NCBI RefSeq assembly: GCF_002843175.1
Contig: NZ_PJEO01000014.1
Span: 1-64,000, forward strand
Direction: 5' to 3'
DNA length: 64,000 nt
Source of the DNA: Confluentibacter flavum
GTDB taxonomy: Bacteria > Bacteroidota > Bacteroidia > Flavobacteriales > Flavobacteriaceae
The position numbers were made by a program, and so were the translations under genes. Under the pieces are notes generated by a model. It was not told the DNA's origin. It did not search any database and was given only the letters and a program-made list of their open reading frames with translations. Numbering within the stretch: the stretch's first letter is position 1; each line of letters opens with the position of its first letter. This document shows positions 9,054-20,081 of this stretch, piece by piece.

Positions 9054-9171
9054 AATTCAATCACCTAAAACACTTTCTCGCTACCGCCATGCTCTGCTTA
9101 GTGGTAGTAATTTTAAAAATATAACTTCACCTTGCTCATTGGTATAAATGATCTGAAAAAATAAGCGTAAT

Positions 9172-10398
9172 CTAAGTTTCTATTTCTCTACCAATAGAAC
9201 CACTTTCACTAGGCACCAACTCATAAATAAAATCTGGTTTAAGTCCCACTTCATGTCTGTGAGACACGTATAAAATAGCAGTATCACTTTCTAAGGCAAT
9301 TTTGTTGATGAGTTGTATAAATAATTGAGCATCCACATCATCCAGTCCGTTAGTGGGTTCATCTAAAATTAATAATGGTGGCTGTTTTACCATGGCTCTA
9401 GCAATCAACACCAACCGTTGGTGACCATTGGATAAGGATAAAAAATTCTTTTCTTTAATATCGTACATATTTAATATTCGTAACCATTGATGCGCTATGA
9501 GGGTTTGCCGTTCCAAAGGGAATTTGTAAAGCCCAATAGAATCAAAAAAACCTGAAATAATCATATTTTCAATGGAATCTGATCGCATAAACCCTCTCAG
9601 CATATCGGACGAAAAATAACCAATATGCTTTTTAATGTCCCAAACCGTTTCACCACTCCCCTTTTTCATGCCGAACAACGTGATGTCCTGTAAAAAAGCT
9701 TTGGGATTATCGCCCGTTATCATGGACAACATCGTACTTTTTCCAGAACCGTTAGGGCCGATAAGTTGCCAAAATTCACCAGATTTAATCTCCCAATGAA
9801 TCGCATTTAAAATAGGTCTGTCATTATATTTAACCGATACGTTTTTAAATGTCACTAACTTATAGATGGGCTTTAAGCTTGAATTGTGATGCTTGGGCAA
9901 TGATTCTATAAACAAATTATTGGCATTCGTTTTTAAACTATTAATATTATCAATTAACACCAAACTATTATCTTCTAATCGATAGATTTTATTAATAAAA
10001 GAAAGTAAATCTTCCATTCTATTTATAATCTGTATAATGGGGATTTTAAAACTCAATTGTTTTAAAGTCTGTTGAATGTCGGCTTGTGCAGCGGTATCTA
10101 GATTACCAAAAACATTATCGGCAATAAGATATTCGGGGTTTTGTAAAATGAGGTGGTTTAATAAGGCTTTTTTCCGTTCGCCTTCAGAAGATTTTTGAAG
10201 ACTATTTTTGGTGTTTGTCACCACATCAAAATGTTCGTGGATGATTTCTTCTTCAATGAATTGGTTTAAAGTAATTTCAGAAAAAAGCGCACCTTTTAAC
10301 TTTGAAAAACCTTCAAAAAGACCACCGTCTATAATGCGATCAATAAGTTGATGCTTATCCTCATTATTGGAAATATATATGGCGTTATGGATATCCAA
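9172..10398 (-). CDS. ABC-type ATP-binding protein, ModF-like tandem NBD
   Basis: This 408-residue soluble protein contains two ABC ATPase regions, as in ModF/PhrA proteins. The C-terminal domain is complete: Walker A GPNGSGKS, signature LSNGHQR, Walker B LLILDEPTNGLD and the switch His in SHRHE. The N-terminal domain lacks a Walker A motif and begins abruptly, but keeps a signature-like SEGERKKALL and a Walker-B-like YLIADNVFGNLD. No membrane partner lies nearby, so a role in transport is doubtful; ModF-type proteins have no settled function. It converges with the preceding plus-strand gene across a 118-bp gap. Confidence 0.75.
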   Translation of the reverse strand: MDIHNAIYISNNEDKHQLIDRIIDGGLFEGFSKLKGALFSEITLNQFIEEEIIHEHFDVVTNTKNSLQKSSEGERKKALLNHLILQNPEYLIADNVFGNLDTAAQADIQQTLKQLSFKIPIIQIINRMEDLLSFINKIYRLEDNSLVLIDNINSLKTNANNLFIESLPKHHNSSLKPIYKLVTFKNVSVKYNDRPILNAIHWEIKSGEFWQLIGPNGSGKSTMLSMITGDNPKAFLQDITLFGMKKGSGETVWDIKKHIGYFSSDMLRGFMRSDSIENMIISGFFDSIGLYKFPLERQTLIAHQWLRILNMYDIKEKNFLSLSNGHQRLVLIARAMVKQPPLLILDEPTNGLDDVDAQLFIQLINKIALESDTAILYVSHRHEVGLKPDFIYELVPSESGSIGREIET

Positions 10399-10446
10399 AT
10401 AGGTGTAATTTTTAAAAAAAGGTAATAATTTGTATTATGTAAACGT

Positions 10447-10538
10447 GTCACCCTGAGCTTGTCTCAGGGGTCTCTTAATTTAATTTTAATTGAGATGAGA
10501 TACTGAAACAATCCCGATAGCAATCGGGACAGTATGAC
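10447..10538. repeat. Interspersed palindromic repeat, GTCA...TGAC type
   Basis: The element runs from GTCACCCTGAGCTTGTCTCAGGGGTCTC to AGTATGAC. It contains an internal CCTGAG/CTCAGG stem and the palindrome CCCGATAGCAATCGGG at 10513-10528, a one-base variant of a palindrome seen elsewhere in the window. It is noncoding and lies between two minus-strand genes. Confidence 0.7.
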
Positions 10539-10550
10539 ATAAAGTTTAAA

Positions 10551-11411
10551 TTACAAATTCTTAGTATGAAAAGCCACTAAACCTTCAATAGGCCGACGTT
10601 CAAAATTACCAACAACAAATCCCATTTCTAACGCTACTTGCCTAATTTCTTCTTGAGAGAAATAAGCAATGGAACCTGCAAAATGCACCGGAACGGTTTT
10701 AAGTTCTTCCTTGTACTGCATGATCATGTTTTTTGCAAACAAGCGGATGCCTTTTTTGATAAGTTCCACAATATAGGCTGACTCTTTATTTAAAAACATG
10801 AATTCTGCAAAGTTTGCCAAATAAGCATTTGGGTTGGATTGCTTGTAAATATTGTATTTTATGTAATCGGGTTCCAAATTATATTTACTGCCAAAAGCTA
10901 CTTTAATAGCTTCGGGCATGTGATTGAAATAGTAATCTCTAATAAGTTCTTTACCATAATAATTCCCTGCAGCATCATCCATTAAAATATAGCCTAAAGA
11001 CTGCACACGTTGGTGTAATTTGCGGCCATCATAATAACTACAGTTCGAGCCTGTTCCTAAAATACAAACCACAGCTGCTTCGGTTTCATGGCTAATAGTG
11101 CCATATACCGCTGCAAAAGTATCTTCTTCCACTGTTACAACCGCATTTAAAAAGATTTCTTTAAGTGCATTACGCACAATCTCCTTACCTCTATCTGTAC
11201 CACAACCGGCACCGTAAAAAAACACGTGCGTAACGTCGCTTTTATGTACTTTTAAATCTGGATGCTTTTTAATTATTTTTTTTAGTTTATCCTCTGATAA
11301 GATTTCCGGATTAAGCCCTTTTGTCCTTAACTTCTCTAAAAGCTTATTACCACTATTATCTACAGCAATCCAATCGCTTTTTGTAGAGCCACTATCAACA
11401 ATTAAAATCAT
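10551..11411 (-). CDS. BadF/BadG/BcrA/BcrD-type ATPase, N-acetylglucosamine kinase-like
   Basis: This 286-residue cytoplasmic protein belongs to the actin-like ATPase superfamily. The N-terminal phosphate-binding motif IVDSGSTKSDW is clear, and CILGTGSNC near residue 125 is the second phosphate motif. Related proteins phosphorylate N-acetylglucosamine, and the Bacteroidota group is usually annotated as an N-acetylglucosamine-kinase-like ATPase; the substrate here is inferred. It lies 84 bases downstream of gap on the same strand, separated by a strong terminator hairpin, so it is probably transcribed at least partly independently. Proximity to pfkA and gap suggests a role in sugar metabolism. 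Confidence 0.75.
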   Translation of the reverse strand: MILIVDSGSTKSDWIAVDNSGNKLLEKLRTKGLNPEILSEDKLKKIIKKHPDLKVHKSDVTHVFFYGAGCGTDRGKEIVRNALKEIFLNAVVTVEEDTFAAVYGTISHETEAAVVCILGTGSNCSYYDGRKLHQRVQSLGYILMDDAAGNYYGKELIRDYYFNHMPEAIKVAFGSKYNLEPDYIKYNIYKQSNPNAYLANFAEFMFLNKESAYIVELIKKGIRLFAKNMIMQYKEELKTVPVHFAGSIAYFSQEEIRQVALEMGFVVGNFERRPIEGLVAFHTKNL

Positions 11412-11421
11412 GGTTTTTAAA

Positions 11422-11471
11422 TAAAAAACTCCACAGACTCTTGTAATGATACTACAATATTCTGTGGAGTT
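11422..11471 (-). terminator. Rho-independent terminator downstream of gap
   Basis: On the minus strand AACTCCACAGA and TCTGTGGAGTT form an 11-bp stem around a 22-base loop, followed directly by a T run (11423-11428). It lies between the gap stop and the start of the sugar-kinase-like gene. Confidence 0.8.
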
Positions 11472-11495
11472 GTTAACACTATTTTTTTTCTTGAA

Positions 11496-13504
<2,009 letters not shown>

Positions 13505-13580
13505 TTTTTTTTAATTAGAGGTAAAATTACTAAAGAAAAATTAGATAACGATAGCATTTACCCTATTTTAATAGGAGATG

Positions 13581-13588
13581 CAAAACTA
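13581..13588 (-). promoter_or_regulatory. -7 promoter element for pfkA-gap
   Basis: CAAAACTA on the plus strand reads TAGTTTTG on the minus strand, a full match to TAnnTTTG. The predicted start of transcription is near 13575, giving a leader of about 70 bases before pfkA. No convincing -33 box is seen. Confidence 0.45.
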
Positions 13589-13605
13589 TAACGTTTTAGT
13601 TAATA

Positions 13606-13652
13606 AAAAACCTAATATATTAATATATATACAAAAATGAGGCTTTTTTTAT
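13606..13652 (-). terminator. Possible terminator downstream of tamB
   Basis: On the minus strand AAAAAAGCCT and AGGTTTTTT can pair around an AT-rich loop, ending in a T run, between the tamB stop and the pfkA promoter. The stem has few GC pairs, so confidence is moderate. Confidence 0.45.
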
Positions 13653-13656
13653 TAAA

Positions 13657-16600
13657 TTATTCATCCTCTTTCTTTGCAGGCTTCTGGGTAATAAAACCAG
13701 GCAAAGCATTTGGGTCGTCCTCTTCTTCGTATCCATCTTCATCTACTTCCTCTTGTTGTGGAGGTGTGACTTCCTGAGGAGTTCCTTCTTCTTGAGTTAG
13801 GTTTTCTGGAGTTTTTTCCTTTTTAAATAAATGCTGTATTAATTCTTTAAACGTATCAAAATCCACACTATAAGTAAGCCCCACGCCTTGTGTATATCCA
13901 ATGTCTTCACCAAAATTCCTGATGCTATTCTCCCTATTAAATACATTTGCTGTTAATGTACCATCTTCATTCAATAAAAAATTAATTTGAACATCTCCCG
14001 CCACGACTGTTTCGTTGGCTCCAGAACCTCCAACCGGCACCCCTACTTTACCGTTTATAAGTACGCGATCGCTTATTTTTGTTTGCAGTTTTAAATCGAA
14101 CCTACTATCTGTTCTGTAATCAGGTCTGTTGGTGCCTACTTCATAATTCAGACCAATATTAAGTTTGCCATCTCCGTTTGAAAAAAAGCTGTTAATGATG
14201 CCATTAAGTCGTTCTGCAATAGTACCAGAAAAATTAAGTTCACTTAATCCCCTAGAAAAAGAACCTGTTGACAGTAAATAGAGTGCTTGGTTTTGCTTAT
14301 CCTCTTCGGACTCTAATCGATACTGAAGCTCAGATTTTACAGCGGAGTTCACATTTGGGAACTCAAACTCATAAAGAGGTACCGGTTGCTCTAATTGGCC
14401 TGTTAAACTAATATTAAGGTCTACTGGTATACTTCTATTAATTGGATTATCAAGTAACGGCGATGGGTTTGTTTCTGTTCTATAAACAGCCGAAATATTA
14501 ATGCGGGCATTTAATGGGTCTCCATCCCAAGCAATGGTTCCACCTGGCTTTACTGTAAATTCTTTTCTAATCAAACCACCATAAGCGAAATTATACACTC
14601 CCTGAAATACTGAAAAATCTCCCCACATATTAAACTTACCATTGGTGTTGATTTCTAAAAGTATGTTGCCATTACCTCTCCCTCTTAAAGCATGCCCGGT
14701 ATCTTGGTTTATTATAATTTCCAGTTCTGCTTCTTCAGTGATATCCAAATCAAAGTCTAACTCAAGTCCGTAAACATCATTTAAAACCAAATCAATACCT
14801 TTTAGTTTAGCTTCTTTTTCTTCTTTTGTTATAAAATGAATAAACGAATTATCTCCAAATGATTCTGTATTATTCAATGGGATTTTAAATACGGTTCCTG
14901 CTTTGGTTTCCCCTACCACATCTATGGACAATTGGTCTGTTGGCCCCTTAATTGTCGCCGTACCCCCAATAAAGCCTGTACCATAATAAGCGGATTCATC
15001 TGTCAATTCTGTATCCAGCACCAGCAACCTAGGTGTACTTAGTTGCAAATCCAGAGCCCATTTTGAAAAATTTGTATGGCTCAAACTACCATTTAATTGC
15101 CCTTTTGAGTTAAACTTAGTGTCGGTTAATGGAATGTTATTAAAAATGAAACTTTGGTCTTTTAAGGTTACGGATGATTTGTCAGCAAAACTGTAGTCGA
15201 CATTAAGATAAGGTATGGTAAAGCCAGATTTGTTTAATGTAAGACTACCATTAATATCAGGTTGCTTTAAATTTCCATTAAGATTAACATCTCCCGTAAC
15301 ACTTCCCCTAATATTGTCCAATACATCTTGGAGTAACGGATTTAATGGTTTGAGTGCAAAATCATTAAAAGTAAGACTTACGTCAATATTGGGCTCGCTG
15401 CCCATAACACTTATATCTCCTTGGGCCCTAAATGATTTTTTGACATCGTCTTTAATGGTTACATCAACAATGTAATTTGTTAGGTTTTCATTTCCAGTAA
15501 TGCTGGCATCAAACGATCCTAATTCAAAATCATTTACCTTAAAATCATCTATAACAATAGTGGAATTTGGTAAATAATTTCCATTTTTTTGTAAAAGATC
15601 TAATTTGCCATTGACATTTCCTGCAAGTGACAAACTATCTATATCTGGAGTAATTTTAGCCAGATCTACATTTTTAAAATTAAGTTTTAAATCTTTTTCG
15701 GTAGAGTCTTTTATAAATCCTGAAAGGCTTAATTCTTGATTTTCATGATTTATGAATAACTTGTCTATGTTAAAGTACGTAAAATTATTGTTGAATGTAA
15801 ATTTGTTAAACCTATCTTGTTTTTCGTTTATGGACCATTTTGTGCCTTTTATGGTGATATCAGACGTTTTAAAACCAACTACAGATTGCTTTTCTTCATT
15901 AATAGTATGGTAAAAACTTAAATTATAAATATCATTATTTTGTTTTCCGCCTGTAAATTCGGCTCGCATAAACAAGGTGTCCCGAAGCGTCACATTTATT
16001 AAATTGAGTTTAGAGACATTGTAGTATTTTGTATTGATACTATCTACTTCTATATACGTATTGAAAAGCGGATTGCTGTTATCGATTTGTAATTCAATAT
16101 CATTAGCAAAATAATCATACGCCTTTATTTCTGGAGATTTAAATGTTACCCTAAATTTTTCTTCATCGTTTTCAACCCTTCCTCTAACATATGTGTTTTT
16201 TCCAACTTCTATCTCTGGGTAGAAAACCTCTATTATTTTATTGTAAATTTTAAAATTGAAATCTACATATTGGTTTTTTGTTACTTTATAAGGTACATAG
16301 TTTGTGTACATATGCCCTAATGAGTTTTGTAATAATTTAGGTAAATCCTTAAATACAAAATTCCCATTTAAATTACCTTCAATAATATCTGGCGAGTTGA
16401 TTTCTACAAAATGAACCGTGTTTTCAAATCGAGAAGAAATATCGAATTTTTCAAAATAATAGGTATCGTTTTGATTTTTATAGGAAGTGTTGCTAAATGA
16501 AATTTTACCATAGGCATTATCTAAAGTGCTACCGTTTACATTCATTTTAACATCACTTTTTAAAATAGATATACTATCCTTTTTCATAAAGTTTAATACA

Positions 16601-18099
16601 TATAAATTGGCATAGGCAATATTGGCTTCAAAATCATATTTATTTTCTTTTCCTGAAAAATCTACAAGTCCGTTAAAATTCAGTATCAAATTTTCATCAT
16701 TTGAAATAAGGTTTCCGTCAAAAATTTTGTTTCTAATATTTCCTTCAACCTTGATGGCAGTATAGTTGTAATCGTTATATTGTATTTCGAAAACATTACC
16801 AATGACCTGTGTATTGATCGTTGCAGCAACAAACCCTTGTCCTTTAACGTCAACATTTAGAGACCCTAACCCTAGTTTGGGGTTATTTAAAAATATTCCA
16901 AAATCAAAATTTTCAAAAGCCACATTGCCTTTATAAATGGCGTTATCAATATCATCAATTTTATTTATTTCTAGTTTAGAATCAAGAAAGCCTAAATCGG
17001 TATCTATTTTAATATTGGCATTGATGTTAGCAGATGTGATTTCTGTTTGTCCTGCTATGGTAAATTTGCCCAAATTATCTAACGAACTTGGAATGGAAGA
17101 CCCTAAAGCATTGGGCAATAATGCCTTTAGATCTTTGTATGTTGAAGTAAGATTTAAAAAATCTCCCTTCATATAAAAATTATCGGTTTCTTTAATGAAC
17201 AGATTTTTAAAGTTCATGTTTCCGAAAACCTTACTATTTGTACTAGTATTGAGCTCTAAATTACTAATCTGTAAATCATTTAAAGTCCCAGTTAAATCAA
17301 CGTTAAAAGTAGCAGATTGGTTTTTTCCAAATTCGTTATAAAAAATGTTTAGCTCGTCAAATAATATAGTAGAATCCTTAAAATCTGCTATAATATTTAC
17401 TTTATCTGCAAATTCCTTAAAGTTTTCCCTATCGTAAGCAAATTGTAAATAACCTTTTAAAGTGGAATTAGGTGTTTTAATATCAAGATTGGAGAAAATC
17501 ATGTCTGTTAAGGAATATGAAAAATTTGTTGACATATTTTTCATTTCAAAACCTCTGCTATCTTTAAAAGCCAGTGTATTTATTCTAGTGCTAACATCAC
17601 TTCCATTAATTAAAAAATTGGTAGCATTGATATTTAAATTTTCAAATTCCAATAATTTGGCAGATTCCTTGTTTTCATCCGTCATTCTAAAAATCCCATT
17701 GTAAATGGAAACATCGCTAGAAGACATTAAAAAATGATTCTCTTCAACCCTTGGGTTATCATCTTCAAATTTGGCTACAAAAACATCTAAATTAGTGTCA
17801 GTTTCTCCTTGATAAGTCTTAATATTAAAGATTAAATCCGTTATATCTATATCACCAAAGGCCAATTTGCCATTAATCAAATTCCTTACACTTAAAATAG
17901 ATGTGTTTAATTCGGCTATACTGATAAGTGTGCCTTTTTTATAATCTTCAACATAAATTTTCTTAAGCTCTACATCGCCATTAAATTGCAATCCCACTTT
18001 TCCAATATTGATATTGGTGCCTAATTCATTATTAAGTCGGTTTGTAGCATATTTACCTAGTATGGTTTGAATAGCGGGAATAGATAATATCAACACCAA
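13657..18099 (-). CDS. tamB: TamB-type translocation and assembly module protein
   Basis: The frame gives 1480 residues from a TTG at 18099. The protein is a long run of beta-rich repeats ending in the DUF490/TamB domain (FNMWGDFSVFQGVYNFAYGG and RLNGIINSFF near the end), with an acidic C-terminal tail. TamB spans the periplasm and helps insert outer-membrane proteins or move phospholipids. The coding frame clearly continues upstream of 18099: codons from 18180 give a basic segment and membrane anchor (SQRIKKVLKIASKIVGVLLL). No ATG, GTG or TTG lies there before an in-frame stop at 18181-18183. The true start is therefore probably a non-standard codon. The usual tamA partner is not in the window. 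Confidence 0.88.
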   Translation of the reverse strand: MVLILSIPAIQTILGKYATNRLNNELGTNINIGKVGLQFNGDVELKKIYVEDYKKGTLISIAELNTSILSVRNLINGKLAFGDIDITDLIFNIKTYQGETDTNLDVFVAKFEDDNPRVEENHFLMSSSDVSIYNGIFRMTDENKESAKLLEFENLNINATNFLINGSDVSTRINTLAFKDSRGFEMKNMSTNFSYSLTDMIFSNLDIKTPNSTLKGYLQFAYDRENFKEFADKVNIIADFKDSTILFDELNIFYNEFGKNQSATFNVDLTGTLNDLQISNLELNTSTNSKVFGNMNFKNLFIKETDNFYMKGDFLNLTSTYKDLKALLPNALGSSIPSSLDNLGKFTIAGQTEITSANINANIKIDTDLGFLDSKLEINKIDDIDNAIYKGNVAFENFDFGIFLNNPKLGLGSLNVDVKGQGFVAATINTQVIGNVFEIQYNDYNYTAIKVEGNIRNKIFDGNLISNDENLILNFNGLVDFSGKENKYDFEANIAYANLYVLNFMKKDSISILKSDVKMNVNGSTLDNAYGKISFSNTSYKNQNDTYYFEKFDISSRFENTVHFVEINSPDIIEGNLNGNFVFKDLPKLLQNSLGHMYTNYVPYKVTKNQYVDFNFKIYNKIIEVFYPEIEVGKNTYVRGRVENDEEKFRVTFKSPEIKAYDYFANDIELQIDNSNPLFNTYIEVDSINTKYYNVSKLNLINVTLRDTLFMRAEFTGGKQNNDIYNLSFYHTINEEKQSVVGFKTSDITIKGTKWSINEKQDRFNKFTFNNNFTYFNIDKLFINHENQELSLSGFIKDSTEKDLKLNFKNVDLAKITPDIDSLSLAGNVNGKLDLLQKNGNYLPNSTIVIDDFKVNDFELGSFDASITGNENLTNYIVDVTIKDDVKKSFRAQGDISVMGSEPNIDVSLTFNDFALKPLNPLLQDVLDNIRGSVTGDVNLNGNLKQPDINGSLTLNKSGFTIPYLNVDYSFADKSSVTLKDQSFIFNNIPLTDTKFNSKGQLNGSLSHTNFSKWALDLQLSTPRLLVLDTELTDESAYYGTGFIGGTATIKGPTDQLSIDVVGETKAGTVFKIPLNNTESFGDNSFIHFITKEEKEAKLKGIDLVLNDVYGLELDFDLDITEEAELEIIINQDTGHALRGRGNGNILLEINTNGKFNMWGDFSVFQGVYNFAYGGLIRKEFTVKPGGTIAWDGDPLNARINISAVYRTETNPSPLLDNPINRSIPVDLNISLTGQLEQPVPLYEFEFPNVNSAVKSELQYRLESEEDKQNQALYLLSTGSFSRGLSELNFSGTIAERLNGIINSFFSNGDGKLNIGLNYEVGTNRPDYRTDSRFDLKLQTKISDRVLINGKVGVPVGGSGANETVVAGDVQINFLLNEDGTLTANVFNRENSIRNFGEDIGYTQGVGLTYSVDFDTFKELIQHLFKKEKTPENLTQEEGTPQEVTPPQQEEVDEDGYEEEDDPNALPGFITQKPAKKEDE

Positions 18100-18195
18100 A
18101 ATGATGAAAAGGAGTAGCAGAACACCTACTATTTTGGATGCTATTTTTAAGACTTTTTTGATACGTTGAGAGATTTTATTTTATTAATAATGAAT

Positions 18196-18203
18196 TACAT
18201 TTG
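18196..18203 (+). promoter_or_regulatory. -7 promoter element for tsaD
   Basis: TACATTTG matches TAnnTTTG, 76 bases before the tsaD start, in the divergent gap between tamB and tsaD. No clear -33 box is seen. Confidence 0.4.
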
Positions 18204-18278
18204 CAAATACGAACGATTGAAAGCATCAGACTTTAAATTGTTTTCAAAATTAACAATTATTGTGCCTAATTTTAACTA

Positions 18279-19301
18279 ATGTCTTCACAAAATATTTATA
18301 TACTGGGAATTGAGTCTTCTTGCGATGACACAGCAGCATCTGTAATACATAACGGGCGTATATTGAGTAATGTTATTGCCAACCAAAAAATACATGAAGA
18401 ATTTGGTGGTGTTGTGCCAGAATTAGCTTCTAGAGCGCATCAACAAAACATCGTTCCCGTAGTAACACAGGCTATAAAAAAAGCTAACATTACTAAAGAC
18501 CAACTCAATGCCATTGCGTTTACGCGTGGTCCCGGACTTATGGGCTCGCTGCTTGTGGGCACCTCTTTTGCTAAATCCTTGGCTTACGGGTTGGATATTC
18601 CGCTTATTGATGTGAACCACATGCAAGGGCATATTTTGGCTCATTTTATAGAAGAAGATGGTTTTAACAAACCGCCGTTTCCTTTTTTGGCGATGACCAT
18701 TTCAGGCGGCCACACACAAATAGTGAAGGTGAATGATTATTTTGACATGGATGTTATTGGAGAAACCATTGATGATGCCGTTGGTGAAGCGTTTGATAAA
18801 AGTGGAAAAATACTGGGCTTGGGTTATCCTGCCGGACCAGAAATTGATAAAAGGGCGCAATTGGGCAACCCCAAGGCGTTTTCGTTTACCAAACCTAAAG
18901 TAGATGGTTTAAATTTTAGCTTTTCAGGTTTAAAAACAGGGATTTTATATTTTATTCAGAAAGAAACCAAAGCCAACCCTAATTTTATAGCAGAAAACAT
19001 CAATGATATTTGTGCCTCTATCCAATACACCATTATTGGTATTTTAATCGATAAATTAAAACTTGCCGTTAAGCAAACGGGTATCAAACATATTGCTATT
19101 GGCGGTGGCGTGTCGGCAAACTCGGGTATTAGAAAAGCGTTAAAAGACGGTGAACAAAAATTCGGCTGGACAACCTATGTCCCTAAATTTGAGTTCACGA
19201 CCGATAATGCTGCCATGATAGCCATTGTAGGGTATTTAAAATATTTGGATAATGATTTTGCCGAACAAAATGTGGCGGCTTCGGCGCGACTGAAGATTTA
19301 A
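18279..19301 (+). CDS. tsaD: tRNA N6-adenosine threonylcarbamoyltransferase TsaD
   Basis: This 340-residue enzyme transfers threonylcarbamoyl from threonylcarbamoyl-AMP to A37 of ANN-decoding tRNAs, acting with TsaB and TsaE. The N-terminal ILGIESSCDDTAAS motif is complete. The metal-binding pair is His114 and His118 in NHMQGH, and ISGGHTQ and IGGGVSANSG complete the ATPase-like fold. The length is normal. It diverges from tamB and is followed 75 bases later by rsmE, forming a likely RNA-modification group with rsmE and the SpoU methyltransferase downstream. Confidence 0.96.
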   Translation: MSSQNIYILGIESSCDDTAASVIHNGRILSNVIANQKIHEEFGGVVPELASRAHQQNIVPVVTQAIKKANITKDQLNAIAFTRGPGLMGSLLVGTSFAKSLAYGLDIPLIDVNHMQGHILAHFIEEDGFNKPPFPFLAMTISGGHTQIVKVNDYFDMDVIGETIDDAVGEAFDKSGKILGLGYPAGPEIDKRAQLGNPKAFSFTKPKVDGLNFSFSGLKTGILYFIQKETKANPNFIAENINDICASIQYTIIGILIDKLKLAVKQTGIKHIAIGGGVSANSGIRKALKDGEQKFGWTTYVPKFEFTTDNAAMIAIVGYLKYLDNDFAEQNVAASARLKI

Positions 19302-19354
19302 AGCCCTACCCAGCATTCCCAAAGGGAAGGGGTTTGTAACCGACATAAAATCAC

Positions 19355-19368
19355 TTTTAACTTTTAAC
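19355..19368 (+). repeat. Two TTTTAAC heptamers before the rsmE start
   Basis: TTTTAACTTTTAAC is a two-copy tandem heptamer ending eight bases before the rsmE ATG. The same unit occurs eight times before gldF at 40437-40492 with almost the same spacing. Confidence 0.8.
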
Positions 19369-19376
19369 TTAGCAAC

Positions 19377-20081
19377 ATGCAACTTTTTTACAATCCGGAC
19401 ATTACTGAAAACACAAGTGAATTTTCTTTTTCTAAAGAAGAAAGCAATCATATTGTAAAAGTGTTGCGTAAAAACATGGGAGATACGCTACATATCACTA
19501 ATGGCGAAGGTTGGCTATTTACTGCCAAAATCACGCTTGCCGATTTAAAAAATTGTTTGGTCAAAATTATTGAAAAATCCTTCCAGCCTAAAAAAAACTA
19601 TCAGTTACATTTGGCGGTCGCACCGACAAAAATGAACGACCGTTACGAATGGTTTTTAGAGAAAGCAACCGAAATTGGAATCGATACCATCACTCCTATT
19701 ATTTGTGAACACAGCGAACGAAAAATTATAAAAACAGACCGTTTTGAAAAGATCGTACAATCGGCCATGAAACAGTCTTTACATTACTATTTGCCAAAAC
19801 TTAACGAACCCATCCTATTTAAGGATTTTATAAATCAAGATTTTAATGGCGATTTATTTATTGCCCATTGTGAGGAATCAGATAAAAAATCTTTGAAGAA
19901 TGAAATTAAGTCAGAGTCGAATACAACTATTTTAATCGGACCCGAAGGCGATTTTAGCGTTAAAGAAATTAAAATGGCTATGGAGAATAAGTTTATTCCC
20001 GTAACTTTGGGAGACACACGATTACGTACAGAAACCGCCGCCATTGTTGCTTGCCATTCTGTAGCTTTTATAAATGAGTAA
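19377..20081 (+). CDS. rsmE: 16S rRNA m3U1498 methyltransferase RsmE
   Basis: This 234-residue SPOUT enzyme methylates N3 of U1498 in 16S rRNA using S-adenosylmethionine. The C-terminal trefoil-knot motifs are present: LIGPEGDFSVKEI and LGDTRLRTETAAI. The N-terminal PUA-like region contains HIVKVLRKNMGD. The length is normal for the family. Its start lies eight bases after a short tandem heptamer repeat, and its stop overlaps the start of the next gene by eight bases, which suggests cotranscription with the DUF4159 gene. Confidence 0.94.
   Translation: MQLFYNPDITENTSEFSFSKEESNHIVKVLRKNMGDTLHITNGEGWLFTAKITLADLKNCLVKIIEKSFQPKKNYQLHLAVAPTKMNDRYEWFLEKATEIGIDTITPIICEHSERKIIKTDRFEKIVQSAMKQSLHYYLPKLNEPILFKDFINQDFNGDLFIAHCEESDKKSLKNEIKSESNTTILIGPEGDFSVKEIKMAMENKFIPVTLGDTRLRTETAAIVACHSVAFINE

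Noticed and set aside
9061-9110. Hairpin CTACC...GGTAG after the YwqK-like gene as a terminator
   Set aside because: The stem is only about five base pairs with a long loop, and the T run is weak, so it was not listed as a feature.
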